In this document: positions 43,785-55,726 of the stretch, piece after piece | How the letters are laid out: every line of letters begins with the position of its first letter | Numbering within the stretch: the first letter of the stretch is position 1 | DNA from: Trema orientale | Taxonomy: Eukaryota > Streptophyta > Magnoliopsida > Rosales > Cannabaceae | NCBI GenBank assembly: GCA_002914845.1 | Contig: JXTC01000620.1 | Span: 80,651-144,650, forward strand | Direction: 5' to 3' | Length of the DNA stretch: 64,000 nucleotides | Program-made: the position numbers and the translations under genes | Notes under the pieces: generated by a model | Databases searched by the model: none | What the model was told of the DNA's origin: nothing | The model's input: only the letters and a program-made list of their open reading frames with translations

Positions 43785-43920
43785 AAATAGTTACTAGCTA
43801 CCAGTTTCGAAAAACTGGTTACCAATTACTAGTTACTAATTATATATCAGTGATAAATACTTTTAGTTACTAGTTATCAGTACTCGAAAACTAGTTACTG
43901 ATATTAGTTACTATTTTAAA
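43785..43920. repeat. Single stray copy of the GTTACTAGTTAC repeat
   Basis: AGTTACTAGCTACCAGTTTC, then GAAAAACTGGTTACC and ACTAGTTACTAATTATATATC, like the hairpin part of the tandem field at 21480-23800, but without the purine-rich part. Confidence 0.6.
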
Positions 43921-44169
43921 ATATAACATTTGTCAAAATATTTTTTTAAGAAAAAAAGTATTTTTCTAATAAAAACTGTACTATTTTTAGAAAAAACAGA
44001 GCTCACCATATTTTTCTATTTTTTTTTTTCTAAAACTACTGTACAAGGCCTAATTTTTACGAGAAAATATGTTAATTTCATTTTTGGCTCATGTGCCACA
44101 CTTGGACACTTGACTTTGAAATGGGTCAGCTTGAGAGTTTGGGTGTTGAGCTACATAAATTGAGAAAAA

Positions 44170-44495
44170 AGGGTTTTTTTTTAATCCAAATGGCAAAATT
44201 TTGGATTGTTGTTTGAAAATTGGCTGTTTTTCAAATATGGTTAAAAATGACTGAATTTTGAAGGTTATTTGGAAAATGATTGTTTTTCATATTTAATAGA
44301 TCAAAATATAAATATTTATTTTGTGTAAAATTGATCTTTTTTTTTAAATAAAAAATTAATTTTTTAAACAGAAGATAGATAAAATGAAAATAGTCGTTCA
44401 TCAACATAAAATTATAAAACGGGTATATATTAAATAGGTGTAAAAATATGGTCATTTTAATATTGATGTACAAAAAAGTATATTTCTTATAGATA
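44170..44495. mobile_element. Half copy of the foldback element
   Basis: It follows the right half of 24527-25351 in order: AATGGCAAAATTTTGGATTG, then CATATTTAATAGATCAAAAT, then TAAATAGGTGTAAAAATATG and ATTTCTTATAGATACTC at the end. The left half is missing. Confidence 0.6.
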
Positions 44496-44827
44496 CTCTT
44501 AAAAAATTTAGGGCTTCTTACAGAAAAAAAAAAAAAAAAAAAAAAAAGCCCAAAGTCTGAAAAATTAAAAAAATGGGAAAATGACACTTCGTACAACTTT
44601 TTTTAAAAATAAAAATAAAAATTGCGACATTCCCAAAATAATTATTTTTCTATACGACACTCAGTGGCATTTTTCTAGATATTTTGATTACTAGAAACTA
44701 AGAAACCAATTTAGTTTCTTGTAAAGAATAATTGGATCTCAAAGCAACCAATTTGATTACTAGAAATCAGAATTGTTGCCTTAAGTACTATTTATAATAC
44801 CTTTATGGAAGTTTTTGATTTATATGG
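44496..44827. other. Spacer, nothing assigned
   Basis: It contains an A-run at 44522-44545. No gene is supported. Confidence 0.4.
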
Positions 44828-45314
44828 TGTTATGCATTAAATTCGCATCTGCTCGAAGATAGCTAGCTGATCTCTATCATGAGATTTCCTCCATTCAAAA
44901 TTTAAATCCTAAGATATTTGAGATTAGATTTGGGATTTTAGGGATAAGAATATTCAAATAAAAATTTTACTAGATCTTGGAGGAGATAAATACGAATTTA
45001 AATTCGTATTCAGTGTAATCTTTTTGTAATCTTTTTGATATTTGAAAAGATCTCATCTGTAACAGGGAACCTATCTCCTCAGACCTATAAATACAAGGCT
45101 CCTGAGTAAAGAAAGGAAACCCAACCGAAAGCTCTTCTGCAACGAAGATGTTGAGAAAATAACACTGGCTACAGTGGACATAGGTATTTTGTTTGAAAGG
45201 TTGAACTACTCTAAAATCCATGTGTTCATCATTTTCTCTCCTATTCTCTCTTTAATCTTTAGTTTTCACCAAAAACTAATAACCCTGTTGTTATGCAAAC
45301 TTTTGATGTCAACA
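44828..45314 (+). repeat. Probable 5' LTR of the Tat element
   Basis: TGTTATGC ... GTCAACA has matching TGTT/AACA ends and contains ACCTATAAATACAAGG (about 45084-45099), a good TATA box. No second copy is in the window, so the limits are inferred. The primer site was not recognised. Confidence 0.5.
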
Positions 45315-45469
45315 ATTTGATGCTAGAGGAAGGGCCTTCAGTGATAATATCCAACCAAAGATACCATTTATTCTAACTTTTCCAAATCTGAAAATATAGT
45401 GACGACAAGATGACAAAATTCCCAAACCAGAGATATTGTCACTGCCAGATCAAACCTATTTGCACCAGA

Positions 45470-47210
45470 GACCTGCCGATGTGATCTGAGGTTGCTGCCA
45501 CAATGAACAACCACCCAGAAACTGTCCAGAGTCGCGATACTGTCTGTACGATTCAGGGCAAAGCCAAGAATCGACTACGAAAAGAGCCCATGAACGATGC
45601 CAAACGAGCTTTGGAGATGGCCGAGCTGTAGGTTAGACAACTTCAACACGAGAAGACATTAGATAAGGTGTGAGCTACTAGCAACTCAATCCAAAATCTC
45701 CTAGAGCAGTTAGCTGGAAACTAGCCTCGGAACGAGTAGCCAGAGATTATAGTGCGAGCAGTTGAGCAACATGACCATGTTCGAGGTCCCAGCTCGGCAA
45801 ATAACGAGATCGTGAGGAGTCCCGTTTAATTAGTTCGTGAGTTTGTGTGCTCGAGAGTTTGAGAGCTCATGATTGTAGAGATGCTCCTAAAGCTAGCCAG
45901 ATCAGGCAGAAGGCAAAAATAGGAGATCACCCCTCAAGACCACCTCGGGAAAATGCTCGAGAGGGTCAACGACCTAAAGCTGTCAGGTCATAGGTCACAG
46001 GCAGTACGTTCGAGGGGGTTGGCCGAGCAATAAGAGACTTAGATCGAAAATAAAGATGCGATCTCTGTGATTATTTGAACCAATGAAGAGTGAGCACCTC
46101 GCAGATTGCAACCAGCAGGGGTTCGACTGCTTCAGTCCCAGTCGATGACCAGCTCGCTCCAGAGGTAGCTTGTATGTGAAACAAGGTGAACTACCTAACT
46201 GCTTGCGAGGAGTATCAGGTATAAGGGGAATACTCCCGCTTCTCACCTGAGATTCAGGACACCCTCTTACCCGATGGCTTTAAGATGCCAATCATCACTG
46301 CCTATGAGGGAAAAATGGACCCTTGTGATAATTAGACTCGTTCAACGATCTGATGGATCAAAATCGAGTGCTACCACTAGCTCGGTGCTGATGCTTTGCT
46401 GTCACACTCACAAAAGGAGCAGAAAAGTGTTTCAAAAACAAGCGGAAAGAATCAATAACCTCCTGGAAACAATTATCCCAAGACTTTATCTACCAATTTC
46501 AAGCCTCCAGGGTCTACGCCACCCCTACTTGGCAATAGCCAATGTCAAGTAAAGAGAAAACGAGAGCCTTCGTTCTTATCTAAAGCAGTTTAATAAAGAA
46601 ACCACTAAAGTGACCAAGGCACCGGAGAGAGGATTCTTAATGGCTCTGCTGAGAGAAGTTTGCCTCCAAACACTTCTTTGAGAAACCTTCTGAAAGTCTA
46701 CTACACTGACGTAGAAGATTTCTACTAGAGAACCGAAAAATATATGCGTACCGAGAACGCGGAGGAATCAGTAGACCATCAAAAGGCGTTGAGTCTGATA
46801 AAAAAGGAAACAAGTTGAAAAAGAAAGGCAAGGGCAAGTAAGCCGCATCTTCTTCGAAAAAAGATGAGAAGAAACCTCGAGTAGAAGATAAGAGGTACCT
46901 ACGCTCTCCCAAGTTCACCTACTATACCGAGCTCACCGATAGTAGGGACAACATTTTGATGGCCACCGAGGATAGAGTCTCGTACAAAGGACCTCCTTCT
47001 ATTAAAGGAAAAGGTATAAGAAGAGACCAGAATAAGTACTACCGGTTCCATCGCAACAACGGTCATGACACCAATGAATGTTACAACCTGAAGGATGAGA
47101 TCAAGGAATTGATCCTGTAGGGATATCTCGGAAGGAATCAAAGAAGGATAGACTACAATCGAAGGGAAGATGGTGAAAGGCGAGTAGGCTCTCCAGCTCA
47201 CGACAATCTT
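45470..47210 (+). pseudogene. Tat gag remnant
   Basis: Many stops and frame changes. Recognisable parts are FKMPIITAYEGKMDP near 46280-46325, the usual gag core start, and a zinc-knuckle-like HRNNGHDTNECYNL near 47048-47092 just before the protease. Confidence 0.7.
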
Positions 47211-47309
47211 ATTTGAAGAGAAATCCGAACAACTTTTGAAGGACCTCACGTCGCAGAGAGTTTGAGGACGAGCTAAAAGAACAATGCTCGTAAAGCTCGA
47301 GAAGCTCCA

Positions 47310-47850
47310 ATGATAAATGTCCACCACCTCGAAGATTATTCGATGAAGAGCTTTCGTAGAGAGAATGAGCCGATCACTTTCACGGATGAGGATACTCGCA
47401 AAGTTCACTATCCATATAATGCCCCCTTGGTCGTGACTGTTCACATTGGCAACATGCTCGTTCACCGAATCCTGATTGATAATGGGAGCTCGGTAGATAT
47501 CCTTTATTTAAGTGCCCTCAAGAAGATGGGTTTGGGCGTGCAACACCTGAAGCCAACCATAACCAAACTCTATGGCTTCACCAGTGAAAGTGTCCTGCCC
47601 CTGGGCGTGATTTAGCTCACACTTACTGTAGGAGTGTGACCTCAGTAGACAACCATTATGGCTGACTTCCTCATGGTAGATTGCCTAATAGCTTTCAACA
47701 CAGTACTTTGGAGATCACCTCTCCAAGAGCTAAAGGCGATCACCTCGATTCATCACCTAGCGATGAAGTTCCCAACTCTTGTAAGAGTTGAAGTTCTGCG
47801 AGACGAGCAGTATGAAGCTTGGGAATGTTATAACCAGTCCATCAGGACTG
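47310..47850 (+). pseudogene. Gypsy aspartic protease region
   Basis: An open piece (47310-47615) with RILIDNGSSVDILYLSALKK. The active-site motif is DNGSS where DTGSS is usual. The flap-side ADFLMVDCLIAFNTVLWRS follows after a stop, resembling the conserved F.VVD....YN.ILGRP block. Confidence 0.75.
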
Positions 47851-48099
47851 TAGTGAAAAAGGGCTAAGAGGTCCAGACGTGTGAGCAATGGTTTGTGAGT
47901 TCAGAGCTGATCAATGAGAATTTGGATCTAAGTGTGATCAACGAGGGGAACAACACTAGACCTATGGAGTCACTTGCAAAACTCCCAGCGGATGAGTACG
48001 ACAAGTCCAAGATGCTGAAAATTGGGAAGAATCTCAGTGATGACCTGCGAGGAAAGGTCGAAACATTCCTCAAGATAATCTAGATATCTTCGCTTGGAA

Positions 48100-48850
48100 C
48101 CATGCAGAGACTTAACATTGAACCAGACTTCAAGCTAGTTTGACAAAAGAGGAGAGCTCTTGACCTAGAAAAGTATGCTGCTCTGAAAGAAGAGGTCGAT
48201 AAGCTGGAGAAGAATGGTTTTATTCGGGAGTCATTCTATCTAAGTTAACTATCGAATCCAGTCCTCGTCAAGAAACACATGGGCAAGTATAGAATGTATG
48301 TCGACTTTACTAATCTGAACAAAGCTTCCTCGAAGGATAGCTTTCCTCCCCCTCAAATCGATCAGCTCGTTGATGCGACCTCTGGTTATGAGCTACTAAG
48401 CTTCATGGATGCCTACTTAAGCTACAACCAGATCGCGATATACGGACCGGACGAGAGCATACGTCGTTCATGACTGATCGAGGACTTTACTATTACAAGG
48501 TCATATCTTTTGGCCTAAAGAACACTGGTGTGACCTACCAGTAGCTGGTAAATAGAATGTTCATCGATCAGATAGGAGTATCAATGGAGGTCTATATAGA
48601 CGATATGCTTGTGAAATCGAAGCAAGTTGCTGATTATCGGACACCTCGAGGAGATGTTCAAAATCTTGAGGCGTTATCGCATAAAGCTCAATCCTCTAAA
48701 GTGCGCTTTCGGAGTGGGAAAATTTTAGGATTTATGGTAAACAAGTGAGGAATTGAAGCCAATCCCAAAAAAATCTAGGCACTGCTCGACATGGAGTCAT
48801 CTCATAAGCCTAAAGAAGTACAAAGCCTAACCGGAAGAGTGACAGCTCTC
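48100..48850 (+). pseudogene. Gypsy reverse transcriptase, broken
   Basis: KYRMYVDFTNLNKASSKDSF and LLSFMDAYLSYNQI (48279-48473) carry the first catalytic Asp region. After a frameshift, VYIDDMLVKSK (about 48590-48622) is the YxDD box. The thumb LNPLKCAFGVGKFLGFMV lies near 48680-48745 in another frame. Confidence 0.8.
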
Positions 48851-48949
48851 AGTAGATTTATTTCATGAGCCACCGACAAGTGCATTCACTTCTTTGATAC
48901 ATTACAAGGAGCCAAAAAGTTCGAGTAGACCGAGAAGTATGAGCAAGCC

Positions 48950-49400
48950 TTCCAGGAGCTGAAGCTTCTTCTTGGTAAACCTCTTTTGCTCTTCAAACCT
49001 GTGGACAATGAGGTGCTTTTCATGTACCTCATTATTTCAGAACATGCGATCAGTTCGACGTTAATATGAGAAGAAGACAGGGTGCAATATCTCGACTACT
49101 ATGCGAGCAAGAGGCTGCTCAAAGCCGAACTACGTTACCCAGAGATGGAGAAGCTCACTTATGCCTTAGTTATGAGTTCAAGAAAGCTAAGGCCGTACTT
49201 TCATGCTCACCCCACCTATGTACTGAACAACTTCCCTCTTATTCAAATCCTCCAAAAGCCTGAGGCATTAGGTTACCTCCTCAAATGGACAATCGAACTC
49301 AACCAGTTTGAGATAAAATTTGTTCCTAGGACTGCCATCAAGGGACAAACTGTGGCTAATTTTGTAGCTAAATTCAATTATAACCTAGAGGAAACCTAGC
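48950..49400 (+). pseudogene. Gypsy RNase H, broken
   Basis: YYASKRLLKAELRYPEMEKL and RPYFHAHPTYVLNNFPL (49082-49399), ending WTIELNQFEIKFVPRTAIKG, the usual RNase H C-terminal half. The N-terminal D-half before 49080 is in another frame. Confidence 0.78.
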
Positions 49401-49419
49401 TAGAACCAGCTGGGGATAT

Positions 49420-49880
49420 AACCATGTGGAAGTTGTTCGTGGACGGGTCATCGAACGAGCAAGGATCGGGAACACAATTGATATTAATTAGCCCAGACGT
49501 GCACAAGATTCACTGTGCTCTTTGCTTAGGGTTTAAGGCTTCGAACAACGAGGCCAAATATAAAGCCCTGCTCATTGGTCTTAGGTTAGTAAGAGAAATA
49601 TAGGTTAATTTTATTGTAATCTATAATGATTCATAGTTGATCGTCAGACAAATAAACGAAGAGTATCAAGCTCGCGATACCAAGATGGTGTCCTACTTGG
49701 CAAAGTCTCGAGTGCTCCTTGCACAATTTGCAAAAGCAGAGGTTCACTAGATCCCGCGAGCACAAAACACTAAGGCTGACGCCTTATCGAAGCTTGCTTT
49801 AACAAAGGACACAGATCTGCTCGATGTAATCCCTGTAGAATTTCTGAAGACACCAAGTATTGAAGAGAAAAAGTCTATGC
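49420..49880 (+). pseudogene. Second RNase H (aRNH) of the Tat element
   Basis: WKLFVDGSSNEQGSG gives the first Asp, then NNEAKYKALLIGLRLV with the Glu, then IYNDS with the second Asp, and IPRAQNTKADALSKLA with the last Asp. This order is a second, archaeal/plant-type RNase H placed after the first. At least three in-frame stops (at REI*V, NDS*LI and VH*IP). Confidence 0.8.
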
Positions 49881-49885
49881 TTGCA

Positions 49886-51332
49886 TGATAATTCTATGAA
49901 AATAGAGTTATTTGGTATATTTTTGAGTCTTAGGATAGTTGTTTAAGAGGAATAAATTATCTAGTTTAGGTGCCTTTCTTTACTTTATTTTGGTCTTTGT
50001 TGTTTCTGGTATTTAAGATCTAATTTAGTCAATATCTATTTTATTTCTTTTAATTTTTAGTAGAATTGTAAATTCTGGACTTCAGTTCTGTAGAATTTAA
50101 ATGGCAACATCTTAGAAGAAAAGCTGAACTTAAATCAAAACTGGAATCAACTTTGCTGCAGTAGCACGCTGGAGCAATACTGAGCAGCAGATTCTTTTTT
50201 TTTTCCACCTGGCATCTGTTGCACAGCTGGTGATGACAGCTAATATTAAATACTAGCTAAGAGAAAATGAAGCTGAAGTGGTCCTCACTCCTTTATTTGG
50301 CTGACACGTATATTAGGGTACCTCATCTGCTCTAATATAAAAGGAAAAGTGTACTGTACGAAGAGAGGAGGGGAGTAGCAGCTGAGCTAAGAGAGAAATA
50401 CAGAAAAGTAAAGAAAGAAAAAGAAGAGTGGTGTAGAGAAGAAAGGACGAAGAAGAGGGAGTACTAACAGCAGGGAGCTCAAATCACCATCATTCAGCTA
50501 GAACTTTCTTTACTTCTTTCAATCTCCTTTGTATTTATTTTCTTTTTCTCTTCTTGAATTTTTCTGTAATCAATGAAAGATTTTGGGCGGTTGATTTTTA
50601 AGCCCCAGAACATGAGCTAAGTTTCCTTTAGCCCGAATTACGATGAATCTAAGGTTGCAATGACTGGTTAAATATTGTTCTGACGTTTATGGCAATTTCC
50701 TTTTGTTCATTCAAGTGAGCTTGATTGTTAATTCCTTTTATTGCTTGGCTACCAATATTTAGGATAAATAAATTAAAATTAATTCTGAAAAGGTTAATCT
50801 TAGTTGGATCTAACTTGAATGATGCATGTTTAAAGTATCTCTTTAGTAGATCTTTGAATTAGTAATGGTATAGGAATATATTGTTACTGTGCATAACTCA
50901 TGAAAATTGATGCTATAAATAGTGTTTCGAAAACTGGTTCAGCATAGGAATATGTTAAATCTAGTTTGAAGAACTTTAAATATAATATTTTCGGAAGATT
51001 ATTATGCGCAGATTGAATTTTCGGTTATTGGAGTGATTTTGCCATAAGCATTGCTGCGGCATTTGTACCTAGATTTGCAACCGAGGATGATTTAGTAATC
51101 TCGGCTTAATGCCACCATTGATTTATAATCTCCTGATTAGATCGTGCTATTTTCTACTTAATATTTACATTTTTGCTTACATTTGTTATTTCTACTATTT
51201 TATTGCAAATTTTTATTTCTCATTCCTTAAACTAGTTTGTTTAACATTTAGATTTTACAAATAACTTGGTAATTAATCCCTGTAGAAATGATACTCAACT
51301 CACTACTATATTACTTTATAAAATCCGCAGCA
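49886..51332 (+). repeat. 5' LTR of the Athila element
   Basis: It begins TGATAATTC directly after Tat coding sequence and ends CCGCAGCA just before the primer site; the 3' limit is uncertain by a few bases. It contains CTAATATAAAAGG near 50331-50343 as the TATA candidate, followed by a purine-rich leader. Confidence 0.72.
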
Positions 51333-51336
51333 AGTT

Positions 51337-51356
51337 TTTAGCACCGTTGCCGAGGA
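51337..51356 (+). other. Primer binding site (tRNA-Asp type)
   Basis: TTTAGCACCGTTGCCGAGGA, close to the TTGGCGCCGTTGCCGGGGA of Athila elements, complementary to the tRNA-Asp 3' end. Confidence 0.75.
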
Positions 51357-51465
51357 TTAAGATAACTAAAGTTATTTGTTGAAGCTATTTTGTTTTTTTT
51401 TTTTTGCCTTTGCTTTTTCTTTATTTGTTTGAGTGATTGTGCTTGTAGGAGCTTATACTCTTTAT

Positions 51466-52896
51466 ATGAATAATCAGCAAGATCAAGAGTTGATGCCATT
51501 AGATCCTGAGATTGAAAGAACATTTCGAGCAAGGAGAAGGGAGCAACAATAAGGTTTAGCTGATGTAGAAGGAATGGCTGAAGCTGCTGGTGCTAATAAT
51601 GTTGTAGCAATGGCAGATGACAGAGATAGAGCAATCAGAAAGTATGCTGTCCCTATACTCGATAGGCTGAATCCTAGCATTGTTAGGCCCGGAATTCAAG
51701 CACCTCAGTTTGAATTGAAGCTAGTTATGTTTCAAATGCTCCAAATTGTGAGGCAATTCAGTGGGCTACCAATGGAGGATCCACATCTTCACCTTCGGTT
51801 ATTCATAGAAGTGTGTGATTCATTCAAATTACAAGGAGTCACGGATGAAGTTCTAAGGCTGAAATTATTCCCATACTCTTTGAGAGATAGAGCACGAGCA
51901 TGGTTGAACTCAATACCCCCAGATTCGGTGGCCACATAGAATAACTTAGTAGAGAAATTCTTGATGAAATATTTCCCACCAATGAAAAATGCTAAGCTCC
52001 GAAATGATATTACTTCTTTTCAGCAGTTGGATGGGAAATCATTATATGAAGCATGGGAGCGCTTTAAGGAGTTGCTAAGAAAGTGCCCACACCATGGAAT
52101 CCCTTATTGGATCCAAATGGAAACATTTTACAATGGCCTTAATGCTCATACTCGATCAATGGTGGATGCATTAGCTAATGGTGCTCTTCTTGCAAAGTCC
52201 TACAATGGTGCTTATGATGTTTTTGAGCGAATGGCCAACAACAACTATCAGTGGCCAACTAAAAAAGTTGCTGTAGGAAGGCATATCGTTGGAATTCATG
52301 ATGTAGATGCAGTCACAGCCTTGACAGCTCAAGTTTTATTACTGCCCAATATTCTGAAATCTATGAATATGGCTACTGGAGCAAATGCAGAACAATCTGC
52401 TGCAGTTTCTTGTGTTTATTATGGAGAAGGACATTCATTTGATAGTTGTCCATCTAACTCTGCCTCGATGTGTTATGTGGGGAACTACAACAAGAACAAC
52501 AATCTGTTTTCGAATACTTACAACCAGGGATGGAGGCAGCACCCTAATTTTTCATAGAGCAATCAAGGAGCTACTTCATATACAACTCCAAATAGACCAG
52601 CCCATCCACCTGGTTTCCAACAGCATCTGCCATAGCAACAACAATTTTAGAAACAGCAACATCTGGAGTAATCCAACTCAATTGAAGCTTTATTGAAGGA
52701 GTACATGGTGAAAAATGACACTATAATTCAAAATCAGTCAGCAATGATTCAGAGCCAAGCAACTTCACTCAGAAACTTGGAGAATCAAATGGGGCAGTTA
52801 GCTAATGCCTTGAATAGTAGGCCCCAAGGTTCTTTGCTAAGTGATACAGAAAATCTGAGGCGTGATGGTAAAGACATTACAAAGCAATCTCATTAA
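51466..52896 (+). pseudogene. Athila gag, with nonsense codons
   Basis: The start is at 51466 (MNNQQDQELM). The gag core RARAWLNSIPPDS and LVEKFLMKYFPPMKNAKLRN, then QLDGKSLYEAWERFKELLRK and GIPYWIQMETFYNGLN, is the Athila signature. In-frame stops occur at 51550 (TAA), 51937 (TAG) and 52555 (TAG). A CCHC-like region is reduced to CVYYGEGHSFDSC. The last part (52693-52896) is the coiled-coil-like LRNLENQMGQLANALNSRPQG. Confidence 0.85.
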
Positions 52897-53141
52897 GGAG
52901 TGAAAAAGAGCTAAAAAGGTCTAAAGTAAGGCTTAAACAACCAAGAGAGCCCTCTTCAATACAAGGAGAAGATGAGAAGGAAGATAGAGTGAAAAAAGTA
53001 GCAAAACAGACTGCTGAAAAAGAGAAATCTGCTACAGCATTGCTGTAGCAAAACTGCCTAGAAAAGCAGAATGACAGACCACCGCCGTCTTTTCCTCAAC
53101 GATTCCACACGCAGAAGCAAGATAAGCAATTTAACAAATTT

Positions 53142-53723
53142 TTGCAGGTTTTGAAGCAGCTGCATATCAACATACTACTTGTGGAAGCTTTAGAACAGAT
53201 GCCAAAGTATGTTAAATTCATGAAGGACATCGTCTCTAAGAAAAGAAGGCTAGGAGAATTTGAAATGGTAGCACTTACTAAGGAGTGCAGCTCAATCTTA
53301 CAAAGCAAAATTCCCCCTAAACTTAAGGATCCTGAAAGTTTTATAATACCATGCTCTACTAGGGATACCTATTGTGGGAAAGCCTTGTGTGATCTTGGAG
53401 CAAGCATTAACTTGATGCCTATGTCAGTTTTCAGGCAGCTGGGAATTGGGGAAGTAAGACCAACTACAGTTACTCTCCAGCTTGTAGATAGATCTTTTGC
53501 TCATCATGAAGGAAAAATTGAAGATATTTTAGTTCGGGTGGACAAGTTCATATTCCCCGTGGATTTCATTATTTTAGACTATGAGGCTGACAAGGAGGTG
53601 CCTATAATCTTAGGTAGGCCGTTTCTCGCTACTGGAGGGATATTGATTGATGTGCAAAAAGGAGAGCTCACGATGCGAGTTGATGATGAGCAGGTCACTT
53701 TCAATGTGTTCAAGGCTATGTGA
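53142..53723 (+). pseudogene. Athila aspartic protease
   Basis: Open over 193 codons. ALCDLGASINLMPMSVFRQL holds the active site, with CDLGAS, the form usual in Athila. IILGRPFLATGGILIDVQ is the C-terminal block. Upstream sequence (52900-53140) is in a broken frame. Confidence 0.82.
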
Positions 53724-53759
53724 TTTCCAGATGAAATAGAAGAGTGTTTAGCCATCAAT

Positions 53760-54850
53760 GTGTTAGATTCACTTATGATTGATGAATTCCAAAAAGCTTG
53801 TGTCAACAACATGTTCTCGGTTTCCACAAAGGCCGATTATAAGGAAGAACCTGAAAAAGATGGCTATGTTCCTTGGGTGGAAGCAAAGCATTCACTCGCT
53901 AGACCGGGAAAACAATTTGAATCTCTTAAATTGTTAGAAAGGAGTTTCAAGCCTTCTAAACTATTTGTTGAAGAACCCCCAGTTTTGGAGTTGAAACCAT
54001 TGCCCTCTCATTTGAAGTATGCATATTTGGGTGACTCAAACACATTACCGGTAATTATTTCTTCAGCTTTAAGTTTGGGGCAAGAGCAGTAATTACTTGT
54101 AGCACTTAGAAAGTTCAAGAAAGCAATAGGGTAGACAATTGCCAATAATCAACCCTACAATCTGCATGCATAAGATTCTGCTAAAAGATTACTTCAGCAA
54201 CTTTGTGGAGCAGCAGGGAAGACTAAACCCAATCATGAAGGAAGTTGTGAAGAAAGAGGTGATTAAGTAGCTGGATACAGGAATAATCTACCCTATTTCA
54301 GACAGTTCTTGGGTCAGCCCAGTTCAGTGTGTGCCAAAAAAAGAAGGTGTAACAATTGTGGCTAATGATAATGATGAGTTAACACCCACAAGAATAGTAA
54401 CTGGTTGGAGGGTGTGCATGAACTATAGGAAGCTCAACAAGGCCACAAGACAAGATCACTTTCTACTACCATTCATTGACTAAATGCTTGACAGATTAGC
54501 TGGTAATGAGTATTACTATTTCTTGGATAGATACTCAGGCTATAATCAGATTGCTATAGCACTAGGGGATCAGGAGAAGACAACTTTTACCTGCCTCTAT
54601 GGAACTTTTGCCTTCAAGAGAATGCCATTTAGACTTTGCAATGCTCCAGTAACTTTCCAGCAACGCATGATGTTTATTTTCACCGATATAGTGGAAAAGA
54701 CTCTTGAAGTTTTTATGGATGACTTTTCTGTATTTGGGGAATCCTATGAAGATTGCTTGTTGAATTTTAAAAAAAGGTGTTGGAGCGATGTGAAGAAACC
54801 AACTTGGTCTTAAATTGGAAAAAATGCCACTTTATGGTGCAAGAAGGCAT
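53760..54850 (+). pseudogene. Athila reverse transcriptase, broken
   Basis: The linker (53760-54092) ends LPSHLKYAYLGD and LPVIIS. RT follows with ISDSSWVSPVQCVPKK, WRVCMNYRKLNKATRQDH (to 54480) and, after TAA, YYYFLDRYSGYNQIAI. The catalytic box is VFMDDFSVFG (about 54704-54733). Stops at 54268 and 54481 and a frameshift after about 54770. Confidence 0.85.
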
Positions 54851-55687
54851 TGTGTTGGGTCATAGAGTTTTTAAACATGGCATTGAAGTGGACAAGGCAA
54901 AAATTGAAGTTATTGAGAAGCTATAACCACCGACATCAGTTAAGGGCATTAGGAGTTTCTTGGGACACGCAGGCTTTTACAGGAGATTCATAAATGATTT
55001 TCAAAAATTTCCAAGCCGCTTTGTGCTTTGCTGGAGCAAAATAGATCCTTTGAGTTCAATGAAGAGTGTGCAAGCATTCTTGGAGCTAAAGAGAAGACTT
55101 GTTTCTACCCCAATTATAGTAGCTCCAGATTGGTCTTTACTATTTGAGCTGATGTGCGATGTATTTGATCATGCAGTTGGAGCCATATTGAGACAAAGAA
55201 AAGGGAAGGTATTCCACTCTATTTACTATAGCAGTAGGACTTGATCTGATGCTCAATTAAACTACACCACTACCTCCTAGCTATTGTTTTCGCCTTTGAC
55301 AAATTCAGACCCTTTTTTGTGGGAACAAAGGTCATCGTTTATACAGATCATTCAGCAATTAAGTATCTCATTACAAAGAAGGATGCTAAACCGAAGTTGA
55401 TCAGATGGATACTGTTATTGCAAGAGTTTGATTTGGAGATAAAAGATAGGAAGGGCTCTGAGAATCAAGTTGCAGATCACTTGTCCAGATTGGAAGCAGG
55501 AGATGAGAAGGAGAGCAAAGAGCCCATTCGAGAGACATTCCCAGATGAACACCTTCTAGTTGTACAGCAGGTAGCTATTCTATGGTATGCAGACTTTGCT
55601 AATTATTTGGTTAGTGGACTACTCCCACCAGATATGAACAGCCAGCATCAAAAGAAATTCTTTCATGATGTGAAAGCTTACTGTTAA
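54850..55687 (+). pseudogene. Athila RNase H, broken
   Basis: RT thumb and connection parts (SFLGHAGFYRRFINDFQK), then a D-region FELMCDVFDHAVGAILRQR (55130-55200). After a stop, [20 protein letters not shown] and [20 protein letters not shown] and VADHLSRLE (55319-55687). Confidence 0.82.
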
Positions 55688-55726
55688 GATGAACCTTATC
55701 TATACAAGCAATGTGCAGATCAAATT

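Larger units (their letters stand above)
44828..49885 (+). mobile_element. Tat-type Gypsy retrotransposon, broken, 3' part missing here
   Basis: An LTR-like start is followed by remnants of gag, protease, RT, RNase H and a second, plant-type RNase H, the mark of the Tat lineage. All are on the plus strand and crossed by stops. It stops exactly where the Athila 5' LTR begins (49886), so integrase and the 3' LTR would be right of the Athila element, outside the window. Confidence 0.82.
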
